The notes: generated from the letters alone by a model not told the origin. DNA of 64,000 nucleotides from Clavibacter zhangzhiyongii (GCF_014775655.1 NZ_CP061274.1:2170001-2234000), one strand, 5' to 3'. Shown: positions 8,607 to 16,742, counted from the first letter of the stretch. Translations and numbers: made by a program.

Positions 8607-9209
8607 TCAGGCGCGGTCGGTCGGCGCGGATCCGGCGTCGGCGGGGTCCGCGACGGCCGCGTCCGCCTCGTCGTCGTCCGGGTCGGCGGTCGCGTGGTCG
8701 CGCCCGAACACGGTGGTGAGGGCCCACGCGATCATGCCGCACACGGTGAGGATGTCGGCCACGTTGAAGACCGCGAACCACTCGACGGCGATGAAGTCGA
8801 CCACGTGCCCCGACAGCGGCCCGTCCTCCGCGCGCGTGATCCGGTCGAAGAGGTTGCCGAGCGCGCCCGCGAGCACGGCGGAGAGCAGCAGCACCTGGAG
8901 GAGCGACGCGCGGTGGCGGATCTGCCAGCCGACCCAGACGGCGAGGCCCAGCGCGAGCGCGATGATCCCGATGGTGAGCACCGGGCCCACCTCGGCGCCC
9001 ATGCCGAAGGAGACGCCCGGGTTGTAGACGAGCGCGAACCGCACGGTGGGGAAGAGGTCGATCGGCTGGCCCCCGCCGAGGGCGTCCACGGCCCAGCGCT
9101 TGCTGAGCTGGTCGAGCACGAAGCCGACGACGACCACGACGACCGCGAGCGCCACGACGACGGGGCGGGAGGTGCGGGGACGGCGTGCGGCGGGGGGTGC
9201 GGTGGTCAC
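8607..9209 (-). CDS. lspA: Lipoprotein signal peptidase (signal peptidase II)
   Basis: An inner-membrane aspartic protease that removes the signal peptide from prolipoproteins after Lgt modification. The 200-residue product has four transmembrane helices. Both catalytic Asp motifs are present: GALGNLFDRI and the C-terminal FNVADILTVCG, with the conserved VVDFIAV between them. The C-terminus carries a long acidic tail rich in Asp and Ala, an extension beyond the core. The start is GTG at 9209, 6 nt after TAGGCT, so it is probably leaderless. In this window it would process the Tat-type sugar-binding lipoprotein at 60.1 kb. Confidence 0.93.
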   Translation of the reverse strand: MTTAPPAARRPRTSRPVVVALAVVVVVVGFVLDQLSKRWAVDALGGGQPIDLFPTVRFALVYNPGVSFGMGAEVGPVLTIGIIALALGLAVWVGWQIRHRASLLQVLLLSAVLAGALGNLFDRITRAEDGPLSGHVVDFIAVEWFAVFNVADILTVCGMIAWALTTVFGRDHATADPDDDEADAAVADPADAGSAPTDRA

Positions 9210-9215
9210 GCGACG

Positions 9216-9221
9216 AGCCTA
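9216..9221 (-). promoter_or_regulatory. Leaderless -10 box (TAGGCT) for lspA
   Basis: TAGGCT on the minus strand ends 6 nt before the GTG start. It falls at the very 3' end of the upstream gene. Confidence 0.5.
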
Positions 9222-9734
9222 GGCGGTGGCCGCGGTCGGATCCTCCGGGTCGGCGGCGAGGGGCGCGGCGGCGGCGCGGTCGCGGATCCGGGTGGCGGCC
9301 TCCCGCGGGAACGTGCTGCGGACCAGGTGGCGCGTGCCGTCGGCCGACTCGATCGCGACGGCGGGACCGGCGTCGAGCAGGATCGCCGCTCCCCCGCCCG
9401 GCAGGGACCGCACGCCGATGCCGCCGACGGTCCGCGGGCGGAGGTGGTCGACGACCGTGCAGTCGGCGATGGCGGAGTACGGCACGCGGACGCGCCTCAG
9501 CGGCACGAGCGCCACCTCGACGTCGTCCGGGTCGAGGGTGATGCGGATCCGCAGCGAGCCGACGACCGCGCCCGCCACCACGAGCAGCGCCGCGACGACC
9601 ACGCCGATCACGCCGCCCCCGGTGACGACCAGCACGACGAGGCCCGCCACCGCGATCGCGAGCCCGCCGAGGCGGATCGCGCGCGGGGCGGGCGTGGTCT
9701 GGCGGAAGCGCGCGTCGGGTGAGGGCGTGGTCAC
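9219..9734 (-). CDS. Small membrane protein with PH-like domain
   Basis: A 171-residue protein with two adjacent transmembrane helices (about residues 20-60) followed by a beta-rich domain of about 100 residues. That domain resembles bacterial PH/DUF3093-type modules: ITLDPDDVEVALVP, then the VPYSAIADC strand, then VAIESADGTRHLVRS. No enzyme motif is visible and the role is unknown. The GTG start at 9734 sits 6 nt after TAGGGT. The stop is 10 nt upstream of the lspA start, so the two could also be co-transcribed although lspA has its own -10 box. Confidence 0.65.
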   Translation of the reverse strand: MTTPSPDARFRQTTPAPRAIRLGGLAIAVAGLVVLVVTGGGVIGVVVAALLVVAGAVVGSLRIRITLDPDDVEVALVPLRRVRVPYSAIADCTVVDHLRPRTVGGIGVRSLPGGGAAILLDAGPAVAIESADGTRHLVRSTFPREAATRIRDRAAAAPLAADPEDPTAATA

Positions 9735-9740
9735 GCCCTC

Positions 9741-9746
9741 ACCCTA
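9741..9746 (-). promoter_or_regulatory. Leaderless -10 box (TAGGGT) for the PH-like membrane protein
   Basis: TAGGGT on the minus strand is followed by 6 nt and the GTG at 9734. Confidence 0.5.
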
Positions 9747-9781
9747 GGTGCGCCGCCGTCCGCGCGGTCGGGCCGGACGGG

Positions 9782-10348
9782 TCAGGCGTGCTGCTCGTCG
9801 TGCTCGCCCTCGGCGATCTCCTCGATCAGCTTCGCGTTGAACGCGGGCAGGTCGCCGGGGTTGCGGCTCGTGACGAAGCCGCTGTCGACCACGACCTCCT
9901 CGTCGACCCAGTCGGCGCCGGCGTTGCGGAGGTCCGTCTGCAGGGTCGGGTACGAGGTCATGCGGCGGCCGTCGACCACGCCGGCCTCGATGAGGATCCA
10001 CGGCGCGTGGCAGATGGACGCGACGGGCTTGCCCGCCGTGAAGAAGGCCTTGGCGAAGGCGACCGAGTCGGCGTCGACGCGGAGGTCGTCCGCGTTCACG
10101 ACGCCGCCGGGCAGCACGAGGGCGTCGTAGTCGGCCGCGTCCGCGTCCTTCACCTGCACGTCCACGTCGAACGTGTCCGCCTTGTCGATGTGGTCCAGGC
10201 CCTGCACCGTGTCCGACTTCGGGGACACGAGGACGGGCTTCCCGCCCGCCTCCTGCACGGCCTTCCACGGCTCCGTCAGCTCGACCTGCTCGAAGCCGTC
10301 CGTCAGCAGGAAGGCCACCGTGCGGCCCTGGATGCTCTCTCCGGTCAT
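9782..10348 (-). CDS. DJ-1/PfpI-family type 1 glutamine amidotransferase-like protein
   Basis: A 188-residue cytoplasmic protein of the PfpI/YhbO branch of the DJ-1 superfamily. Members act as protein/DNA deglycases, chaperones or cysteine proteases in general stress. The nucleophile elbow ASICHAPW contains the conserved Cys followed by His. The FLLTDGFEQVELTEPW N-terminus carries the conserved Glu, and TSRNPGDLPAFN is the C-terminal family signature. The ATG at 10348 has GAGGAG upstream. A much longer in-frame opening continues upstream through antisense sequence and is rejected. It lies just downstream of the SMP-30 gene on the same strand, near dps. Confidence 0.88.
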   Translation of the reverse strand: MTGESIQGRTVAFLLTDGFEQVELTEPWKAVQEAGGKPVLVSPKSDTVQGLDHIDKADTFDVDVQVKDADAADYDALVLPGGVVNADDLRVDADSVAFAKAFFTAGKPVASICHAPWILIEAGVVDGRRMTSYPTLQTDLRNAGADWVDEEVVVDSGFVTSRNPGDLPAFNAKLIEEIAEGEHDEQHA

Positions 10349-10401
10349 GTGCGTTCCTCCTCGTGAGAGTGGTGCCGCCCGGTCGGACGGCCCCTTCGAC
10401 G

Positions 10402-11304
10402 CTACGCGCGTGCGTCGCCGTCGACCGCCGTGCGGAAGACGTTCACAGGCCGTCCGGAGACGGCCGTGTCGATCGCGAAGACGCCGCCGGAAAGCGGGTG
10501 CTCCGCGAGCTGCTCCTCGGTCATGTTCTCCCGCGCGGTGCCGATGACGAGCGTGCGGAGGTCGGGCCCCGCGAAGGCGACGGACGTGACGTTCGGGGCC
10601 GGCACCTCGATCTCGAGGTCCTTCGAGCCGTCCGGCGCCCAGCGGACGACCTTGCCCGCGCCGTAGATCCCGTTCCACGCGTAGCCGTCGGCGTCGAGGG
10701 TGAGGCCGTCGCTCATCTCGCCGTGGATCCAGTGCTCCAGCTCCCCCAGCTCGCCGTCGGCCGAGTAGGGCGCGCGGTACACGGTCCTCTCGGACGTGTC
10801 GGTGAGGACCATGGTGCGGCCGCCGTCGGTCCACTCGAAGCCGTTGGTGATCGCGAAGCCGCCGAGGAGCGTGCGCAGGCTCCCGGTCGCGTCGACGGAG
10901 TAGACGGCCGCGTCCGGCTCGCCCTCGGTGACGTCCATGGAGCCGATCACGAAGCGGCCCTCCGGATCGCACTTGCCCTCGTTGAGGCGCATGCCGTCGT
11001 GGGCGTGCTGCACCCGGGCGAGCTCGCGGGTGATCCGGCCCGCCGCGTCGACGAGCACGATGCGGTCGCCGAGCCCCGCGACGAACCCGCCGTCGTCGGC
11101 GGGCTGGAAGGACGCGAGCGGCGGGGGCAGCTCGAGCACGGTGTCGTCGGATCCGTCGGTCGCGCCCGCCCAGGGGCTGCGGTGGAGGGTGCCCGCGGTG
11201 ATGTCGTTCCACATCACGTCGCCGGCGGGATCCCACCAGAGGCTCTCGACGAGGATCGCGCGGACGTCGCGCAGTACGCGCAGGTCGGAGGTGATGGCGC
11301 TCAT
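10402..11304 (-). CDS. SMP-30/gluconolactonase-family lactonase
   Basis: A 300-residue six-bladed beta-propeller lactone hydrolase of the SMP-30/gluconolaconase/LRE family. The N-terminal Glu metal ligand lies in LVESLWWDPA. Conserved blade motifs follow: RLNEGKCDPEGRFVIGSM, the ITNGFEWTDGGRTMVLTD metal-site Asn/Asp region, and SDGLTLDADGYAWNGIYGAGKVVR. It probably hydrolyses sugar lactones to aldonates. I start at the ATG at 11304 (MSAITSD); the frame extends upstream without family similarity. It is divergent from dps across 245 bp. Confidence 0.88.
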   Translation of the reverse strand: MSAITSDLRVLRDVRAILVESLWWDPAGDVMWNDITAGTLHRSPWAGATDGSDDTVLELPPPLASFQPADDGGFVAGLGDRIVLVDAAGRITRELARVQHAHDGMRLNEGKCDPEGRFVIGSMDVTEGEPDAAVYSVDATGSLRTLLGGFAITNGFEWTDGGRTMVLTDTSERTVYRAPYSADGELGELEHWIHGEMSDGLTLDADGYAWNGIYGAGKVVRWAPDGSKDLEIEVPAPNVTSVAFAGPDLRTLVIGTARENMTEEQLAEHPLSGGVFAIDTAVSGRPVNVFRTAVDGDARA

Positions 11305-11377
11305 GGAACCAGCCAAGCACCCGGACGCCCGGCCGTCCGCGGACCGAAGGGCCGGCGCCCCTTCCTGCACGCCGACT

Positions 11378-11391
11378 GTGAGCGCACTCAC
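11378..11391. promoter_or_regulatory. Short palindrome between SMP-30 and dps genes
   Basis: GTGAG-cgca-CTCAC is a 5-bp inverted repeat in the divergent intergenic region. It could be an operator for either gene but matches no operator family I know. Otherwise the 245-bp gap shows only a possible TACCGT -10 box at 11420-11425 for dps. Confidence 0.25.
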
Positions 11392-11549
11392 CGTTCGTGC
11401 GACACGGAAGCGGCGGGCGTACCGTCGGAGACAGCCCGGACGACGCGCGAACGCGCGCCCGGGTCACGCGGCCACGTCCCACCGGACGCCGCGCCGCACG
11501 GATCGGGAGACCCCCGACCCCACGAGAACGAAGGAACGAGGAGTCGCAC

Positions 11550-12110
11550 ATGACCACGACCGTCGAACGCCCCACCCGCACCTCCGAGAAGGCCACGCAG
11601 CCCGAGGGCTCCAAGCCCACCAAGCGCCAGAACGCCGAGCGCGGCTTCAAGGCCTCCGAGCAGCTGCACGAGAACATGCAGAAGGTCCTCGTCGACCTCA
11701 TCGAGCTCCACATCCAGGGCAAGCAGGCGCACTGGAACGTCGTCGGCAAGAACTTCCGCGACCTGCACCTCCAGCTCGACGAGATCATCGAGTCGGCGCG
11801 CGAGTTCAGCGACGACCTGGCCGAGCGCATGCGCGCCCTGCACGCCACGCCCGACGGCCGCAGCGACACCGTCGCCGAGAACACGACGCTCCCCGAGTAC
11901 CCGCAGGGCGAGGTGGACACGGCCGAGACCGTGGACCTCGTGACCCAGCGCCTCGAGGCCGCCGTGCACACCATGCGCGAGGTCCACGACGACGTCGACG
12001 AGGAGGACCCGACCACCGCGGACCTCCTCCACGGCTTCATCACCGCGCTCGAGCAGTACGCGTGGATGGTCTCCGCGGAGAACCGCCGCGTCGGCTCCGC
12101 CGCCGAGTAG
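11550..12110 (+). CDS. dps: Dps-type DNA-binding ferritin
   Basis: A 186-residue starvation/oxidative-stress ferritin that oxidises Fe2+ with peroxide and condenses DNA. The ferroxidase signature HIQGKQAHWNVVGKNFRDLHLQLDEI is split here as HIQGKQAHWNVVG then NFRDLHLQLDE, with the His, Asp and Glu ligands in place. The about 30-residue Thr/Lys/Pro-rich N-terminal tail is the likely DNA-binding extension. The ATG at 11550 is preceded by a GAGGAG-like site (AACGAGGAG). The 5' leader appears long, and a perfect hairpin terminator follows. It sits with DJ-1, SDR and DUF2945 genes in a stress cluster. Confidence 0.93.
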   Translation: MTTTVERPTRTSEKATQPEGSKPTKRQNAERGFKASEQLHENMQKVLVDLIELHIQGKQAHWNVVGKNFRDLHLQLDEIIESAREFSDDLAERMRALHATPDGRSDTVAENTTLPEYPQGEVDTAETVDLVTQRLEAAVHTMREVHDDVDEEDPTTADLLHGFITALEQYAWMVSAENRRVGSAAE

Positions 12111-12125
12111 CGACACCGCACGAAC

Positions 12126-12157
12126 ACGAGGGCCGCGCCACCAGGTGCGGCCCTCGT
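12126..12157 (+). terminator. Perfect 11-bp hairpin after dps
   Basis: ACGAGGGCCGC (12126-12136) pairs perfectly with 12147-12157 around a 10-nt loop, 15 nt after the dps stop. Confidence 0.75.
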
Positions 12158-12225
12158 CGTGTCCCCCGGGCACGACGACGCTCACGCCTCTACCGCCCCG
12201 CACGGGGCACAGGAAGGAGACCGGG

Positions 12226-13023
12226 ATGGATCTCGGGATCACAGGGAAGACCGCGCTCGTCACGGGCGCCGACTCGGGGATCGGGTGGGAGACGGCCCGC
12301 ATCCTCCTCGCGGAGGGCGCGACCGTCGTCCTCAGCGACCTCGACCAGGGGAGGCTCGACGCGGCCGCCGCCCGGCTCGACGGGGGCGACCGCGTGCACG
12401 CGTTCGCCGCCGACGTGACGAGCGTCGAGGCGCTCGCCGAGCTGCACGGGAAGGTGCAGGAGGCGGTCGGCGACATCGACATCCTCGTGCAGTCCGCGGG
12501 CATCACCGGCGCGCAGGGCCTCTTCCACGAGATCGACGACGCGGGCTGGACGAACACCATCGAGGTCGACCTCCTGGGACCCGTGCGGCTCGTGAAGCAG
12601 TTCCTCCCGTCGCTGCGGAAGGGCGGCTGGGGCCGGATCGTGTTCCTCGCCTCCGAGGACGCCGTGCAGCCGTACGACGACGAGCTCCCCTACTGCGCCG
12701 CCAAGGCCGGGATCCTCGCGCTGTCGAAGGGCCTCTCGCGCAGCTACGCGAAGGAGGGCCTGCTCGTGAACGCGGTGTCGCCCGCCTTCATCCACACGCC
12801 CATGACGGACGCGATGATGGAGAAGCGCGCCGACCAGCTGGGCACCTCGAAGGACGAGGCCATCGACTCCTTCCTCGACGAGGAGCGCCCGTACATGGAG
12901 CTCAAGCGCCGCGGCGAGCCGGCCGAGGTCGCGAACGTCGTCGCGTTCCTCTGCTCCGACCTCGCCTCGTTCGTGAACGGATCCAACTACCGCGTCGACT
13001 CCGGATCGGTGGCGACGATCTGA
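12226..13023 (+). CDS. SDR-family oxidoreductase (FabG-like)
   Basis: A 265-residue classical short-chain dehydrogenase. The Rossmann motif TGADSGIG is at residues 13-20, and NNAG is replaced by QSAG. The catalytic Ser (in LASEDAV) lies 13 residues before Tyr of YCAAK, the normal spacing. The C-terminal Gly-Ser-Asn-Tyr-Arg-Val-Asp-Ser-Gly stretch is that of FabG-like enzymes. The substrate is unknown; gluconate/glucose dehydrogenase-like or 3-oxoacyl reductase roles are possible. The ATG at 12226 follows AGGAAGGAG. Its TGA overlaps the start of the next gene, indicating translational coupling with the DUF2945 protein. Confidence 0.88.
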   Translation: MDLGITGKTALVTGADSGIGWETARILLAEGATVVLSDLDQGRLDAAAARLDGGDRVHAFAADVTSVEALAELHGKVQEAVGDIDILVQSAGITGAQGLFHEIDDAGWTNTIEVDLLGPVRLVKQFLPSLRKGGWGRIVFLASEDAVQPYDDELPYCAAKAGILALSKGLSRSYAKEGLLVNAVSPAFIHTPMTDAMMEKRADQLGTSKDEAIDSFLDEERPYMELKRRGEPAEVANVVAFLCSDLASFVNGSNYRVDSGSVATI

Positions 13024-13232
13024 TGGCGGGATTGAAGAAGGGCGACCACGTCACCTGGAACACGCCCCAGGGCGAGACGCACGGGAAGGTCGTGGAGGAG
13101 AAGACGAAGGACTTCCAGCACGACGGGCAGCACTTCCGCGCGTCGGAGGACGAGCCCGCGTACATCGTGCAGAGCGACAAGTCCGGCAAGACCGCGGCCC
13201 ACAAGGGGTCCGCGCTGACGAAGAAGAAGTAG
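13023..13232 (+). CDS. DUF2945 (hypervirulence-associated Tudor-like) protein
   Basis: A 69-residue basic protein of the DUF2945 family, an SH3/Tudor-like beta barrel. The GDHVTWNTPQGETHGKVV N-terminus, EPAYIVQSDKSGKTAAHK centre and lysine-rich end are diagnostic. In other actinobacteria and fungi it is tied to stress or virulence, with no defined biochemistry. Its ATG (13023) overlaps the TGA of the upstream SDR by one base, so the two are coupled. A strong terminator follows 10 nt after the stop. Confidence 0.85.
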   Translation: MAGLKKGDHVTWNTPQGETHGKVVEEKTKDFQHDGQHFRASEDEPAYIVQSDKSGKTAAHKGSALTKKK

Positions 13233-13241
13233 GGACCACCT

Positions 13242-13276
13242 CCCCCGCGGGTACCGGCGACCGGTACCCGCGGGGG
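13242..13276 (+). terminator. Perfect 16-bp hairpin with 3-nt loop
   Basis: CCCCCGCGGGTACCGG (13242-13257) and its exact complement (13261-13276) surround the loop CGA. It closes the SDR-DUF2945 unit and insulates the two-component genes that follow. Confidence 0.85.
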
Positions 13277-13300
13277 GCGCCCCGCCCGGAGGCCCGCGCC

Positions 13301-13306
13301 TAGGCT
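13301..13306 (+). promoter_or_regulatory. Leaderless -10 box (TAGGCT) for the histidine kinase
   Basis: TAGGCT is followed by 7 nt and the ATG at 13314. Confidence 0.5.
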
Positions 13307-13313
13307 GTGGCCG

Positions 13314-14549
13314 ATGGACACCGGGACCGCCGAGACGACGCGAGCTCGCGCCCCGCGGCACCGCGACGGCGTCGAGGTCTCCGTCGACGCGGTCGTCGGG
13401 ATCGTCCTCGCCGGCCTCGCCCTCGCGCCGCCGGTGGACGTGCAGGAGTCCGGCTTCCTCGTGGCGGTGCTCGCGCTCGCCGCGGTCGTCGTCCGGTCGG
13501 TGTACCCGAGCGCCGCGCTCGTCCTCGCCTGGAGCATGGCGCTGCTCCAGTGGCAGCAGGGCGGACGACCCGGCTTCGCGGACCTCGCGCTCCTGCTGGT
13601 CCTCTACTCGACCGCCCGTCGCGGGTCCCGTGCGACCGCCGTCCTCGGCGCGGCGTCCGCGGTCGTGGGCGGCTCGATGGCCACGGTCTACCTGCTGCAC
13701 ACGGGCGCGCGCTTCTCCCTCCTCATCCAGTCCGGCGGGCTCAGCGCCGTCGTGTTCGTCCTGGCGCCCGTCCTGCTGCTGCTCCTCGCCTGGCTGACCG
13801 GCCTCGTCGTGCGCGTGGTGCGCGCCCGCACCTCCGAGTCGCGCCTGCGCGTGCAGGCCGAGGACACGGCCGTGAAGGCCGTCGACCTCGCCCAGGCGGA
13901 GACGCTGCGGGCGAGCATGGCGCGCGACGTGCACGACATCGTGGGGCACTCCCTCGCGGTGATCATCGCGCAGGCCGACTCCGTGCAGTTCCTCGACGAC
14001 GAGGAGCGGATCCGCGGCGTCTCCGCCACCATCGCCGACACCGCCCGCCGCTCGCTCGCCGAGGTGCGCGAGGTGCTGAGCGGCACCAGCCCGGTCGGCG
14101 CGGACGAGGGGCCCGAGGACCTCGACGCGGTCGTCGCGCAGGTGCGGGCCGCCGGCGTCGACCTCGCGCACGAGGTGCGCGGCGCGCGGCGGGCGGTGGA
14201 TCCGGCGCGGCAGGTGGTCATCCGCCGCGTCGCCCAGGAGATGACCACCAACGCCATGCGGCACGGCGAGCCGGGCGGCCCGATCCGCCTCCGCGAGACC
14301 TGGCGCGCGGCCGACGTCGTGCTCGAGGTCGAGAACCCGATCGCCGGGCGCGGCGCCGTCCCCGACCGCACCGGCCCGCTCGGCATCGAGTCCCTCCGCG
14401 TCGGCACCGGCGTCGAGGGCATGCGCGCCCGCCTGGCCGCCGTCGGCGGCGACCTCGAGGCCGAGCCCGTCGACGACCTCTTCACCGCCCGCGCGCGCAT
14501 CCCGCTGCCGGGCGCCCATCCCGTCGCCGTGCCAGGAGGCCGCCCGTGA
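13314..14549 (+). CDS. DesK/NarX-type sensor histidine kinase
   Basis: A 411-residue membrane histidine kinase of the HisKA_3 class. The N-terminal half has four or five transmembrane helices and almost no extracellular loop, so it probably senses a membrane or intramembrane cue. The phosphoacceptor is H207 in MARDVHDIVGHSL. The ATPase domain shows the N-box (TTNAMRHG) and the G-box GTGVEGMRARL. The stop overlaps the GTG of the response regulator (GTGA), so the pair is translationally coupled. The stimulus and regulon are unknown. Confidence 0.9.
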   Translation: MDTGTAETTRARAPRHRDGVEVSVDAVVGIVLAGLALAPPVDVQESGFLVAVLALAAVVVRSVYPSAALVLAWSMALLQWQQGGRPGFADLALLLVLYSTARRGSRATAVLGAASAVVGGSMATVYLLHTGARFSLLIQSGGLSAVVFVLAPVLLLLLAWLTGLVVRVVRARTSESRLRVQAEDTAVKAVDLAQAETLRASMARDVHDIVGHSLAVIIAQADSVQFLDDEERIRGVSATIADTARRSLAEVREVLSGTSPVGADEGPEDLDAVVAQVRAAGVDLAHEVRGARRAVDPARQVVIRRVAQEMTTNAMRHGEPGGPIRLRETWRAADVVLEVENPIAGRGAVPDRTGPLGIESLRVGTGVEGMRARLAAVGGDLEAEPVDDLFTARARIPLPGAHPVAVPGGRP

Positions 14550-15208
14550 TCCGCATCGTGCTCGTCGACGACCAGGAGCTGTTCCGCGGCGGCGTGCGCG
14601 TCGCCCTCGACGCCCAGCCCGACCTCGAGGTCGTCGGCGAGGCGGGCGACGGGCGGCAGGGCCTCGCGGTGATCGACGAGGTGCGGCCCGATGTCGTGCT
14701 GCTCGACATGCGCATGCCCGTGATGGACGGCCTCGAGACCGTGCGCGCGCTCTTCGACGGGAGCCGGGCGGATCCGCCGCGCGTGATCGTGCTGACGACG
14801 TTCGCCCTCGACCGGGCCTCGGCCACCGCGATCCGCGGCGGCGCGAGCGGCTTCCTCCTCAAGGACGCGACGCCGGCGTTCCTGGCGGCGGCGATCCGCG
14901 CGGTGCACGCGGGCAGCGCCGTGCTCGCGCCGGACGAGCTCACGCAGCTGTTCACCTCGGACGCGACCGCGGCCCCCGCTCCCCCGGCGCCGCCCGAGTT
15001 CCGCTCGCTGAGCGCACGCGAGAAGGACGTCTTCGGCCACGTGGCGCGCGGGCTGTCGAACGCGGAGGTCGCGACGCTGGAGTTCGTGAGCGAGTCGACC
15101 GTGAAGACGCACGTGAGCAGCATCCTCGCGAAGCTCGCGCTCCGCGACCGCGTGCAGCTCGTCGTGTACGCGCACGACCACCGGCTCGTGGAGCGGTCGG
15201 GGGCGTAG
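14546..15208 (+). CDS. NarL/LuxR-family response regulator
   Basis: A 220-residue DNA-binding response regulator. The receiver domain has the acidic pair D8-D9, phosphoacceptor D54 in VVLLDMRMP, Thr in VLTTFA and Lys in FLLKDATP. A Pro/Ala-rich linker leads to the LuxR-type HTH LSAREKDVFGHVARGLSNAEVA...STVKTHVSSILAKL (split reading). It is the partner of the preceding kinase, starting with GTG that overlaps its stop codon by 4 nt. A target gene is not evident nearby. Confidence 0.93.
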   Translation: MIRIVLVDDQELFRGGVRVALDAQPDLEVVGEAGDGRQGLAVIDEVRPDVVLLDMRMPVMDGLETVRALFDGSRADPPRVIVLTTFALDRASATAIRGGASGFLLKDATPAFLAAAIRAVHAGSAVLAPDELTQLFTSDATAAPAPPAPPEFRSLSAREKDVFGHVARGLSNAEVATLEFVSESTVKTHVSSILAKLALRDRVQLVVYAHDHRLVERSGA

Positions 15209-15247
15209 GCGCCCTGTCGCTCCCGGCGCTGGCGCCGCTCCCGCCGC

Positions 15248-16627
15248 TCAGCCGCCGAGCGCGCCGCCGCAGCGGTGCAGCGCGGTCGCGAGGGCGTCGA
15301 TCTCGGCGCGCGCGGACTCCGCGGGGACCGACGGGTCGACGTCGTCCGCCCAGATGGTGAAGGCGACCTCGGTGCCGTCCTCCGCGGCGGCGATGCCGGT
15401 GAGGCCGTGCATCCGCTCGAGCGTGCCCGTCTTGCCACGGATCCGTCCGGCCGCGGCCGCGGCGTCGCCCGTGAAGCGGCCGTCCTCCGCGAGCGTGCCC
15501 GTGCGGCCCGCGACGGCGAGGCCCGCGTCGACGATGGCGAGGTCGCCCGCGTGCTCGGCGACGCGCACCATGAGGCGCGTGAGGAGCGCGGCGGGCACGC
15601 GGTTCGCGTCGGCGAGGCCCGAGCCGTCGACGAGGACGATCCCGTCGGTCGGCAGGCCGAGGTCCGCCAGGGCGGCCGGCGTGCCGCGCTGGATGTCCGC
15701 GGCCGCGCTGCCCGCGCCCGTCTCGACCGCGACGAGCCGGGCGAGCGTCTCGGCGAGCGTGTCGTCGGAGTGCGTGAGCATGTGGCCGACGAGCTCGCGC
15801 ACGGGGGCGGACTCGACGGCGCCGAGCACGGGGGATCCGCCCGGCGCGGTCACGAGACCGCCGTCGGCCGCCACCCCGTCGCCGAGGAGCGGCGCGAACG
15901 CCTCGGCCGCGCGGGCCACCGCGGCGTCCCCGCGGCGCGAGTACGGGACGGCCGGGTCGTCGCGGTCGCCGTCGACCATGAGCGCCGTGATGTTCGACAT
16001 GGATCCGCCGCGCCTGGCCTCGAGCGGCCACTCCGGCAGCCATGCGGGCCCGGCGAAGAGGCTGCTGTCGACCTGGAGGCGGCGGATCGGCACGCCGGCG
16101 AGGTCGGGATCGAGGCGGCGGGCCGCGAGCACCTGCCGCGCGAGGTCGTCGAGGTGCGGGGCGCCCGGGTAGACGCCGTCGGTGCCGGACGGCAGGCGGC
16201 TGAGGGTGGGGTCGCCGCCGCCCACGAGGATCACCGTGTCGGCGCGCGCGCCCTGCACGACGCGCGTGGCGATGCGCCGGTCAGGACCGAGCGCCTCGAC
16301 GGCGGCCGCCGCGGTGAGGACCTTCATGGTGCTGGCGGTCGCCGCGGGCACGTCGCCGCGCACGTCGACCAACGGCGCGCCCGCGCCGCCGTCGACCTCG
16401 GCCGCCGAGAGGTGCAGCGTGCCCGTGGACCAGCCGCCCGTGAGCGCGTCGACCGTGCACGACGCGGGGTCGGCCGACGCGCCGCCGACGGGCGACGGGA
16501 GCATCCCGGTGACGAGCCCGGCCGCGACGACCGCGGTCGCGACCACGGCCGCGAGCGCGGCGGACCGGCGGCGGGCGACGCGGGGGCTCGGGCGGCCCGC
16601 GATGCGCGCGCGAGGGGATCCGGTCAT
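15248..16627 (-). CDS. dacB: PBP4-type D-alanyl-D-alanine carboxypeptidase/endopeptidase (S13)
   Basis: A periplasmic or envelope-anchored S13 peptidase of 459 residues that trims peptidoglycan stem peptides. The N-terminus has an Arg-rich segment and one hydrophobic helix (about residues 20-45), a signal peptide or anchor. Active-site motifs are S99-T-M-K102 and K399-T-G. The middle motif is S287-D-D289 instead of the usual SDN. The conserved HSDDTLAETLARLVA context shows it is the right site, so the third residue is an Asn-to-Asp change. The ATG at 16627 lies 6 nt after TACGCT. In many actinobacteria dacB is followed by tilS and hpt; that linkage is absent here. Confidence 0.88.
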   Translation of the reverse strand: MTGSPRARIAGRPSPRVARRRSAALAAVVATAVVAAGLVTGMLPSPVGGASADPASCTVDALTGGWSTGTLHLSAAEVDGGAGAPLVDVRGDVPAATASTMKVLTAAAAVEALGPDRRIATRVVQGARADTVILVGGGDPTLSRLPSGTDGVYPGAPHLDDLARQVLAARRLDPDLAGVPIRRLQVDSSLFAGPAWLPEWPLEARRGGSMSNITALMVDGDRDDPAVPYSRRGDAAVARAAEAFAPLLGDGVAADGGLVTAPGGSPVLGAVESAPVRELVGHMLTHSDDTLAETLARLVAVETGAGSAAADIQRGTPAALADLGLPTDGIVLVDGSGLADANRVPAALLTRLMVRVAEHAGDLAIVDAGLAVAGRTGTLAEDGRFTGDAAAAAGRIRGKTGTLERMHGLTGIAAAEDGTEVAFTIWADDVDPSVPAESARAEIDALATALHRCGGALGG

Positions 16628-16633
16628 GTCCCC

Positions 16634-16639
16634 AGCGTA
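16634..16639 (-). promoter_or_regulatory. Leaderless -10 box (TACGCT) for dacB
   Basis: TACGCT on the minus strand is followed by 6 nt and the ATG at 16627. Confidence 0.5.
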
Positions 16640-16742
16640 GGAAACGGAGGCGCCGCCCGCCTCCGCCGCGGGTGCCGGCGGCTCCCCCGCGCGGACGATC
16701 CGGCGGGGGCCGCGCCGCGCGGCGCCGGTCGGACGCCCGGGA

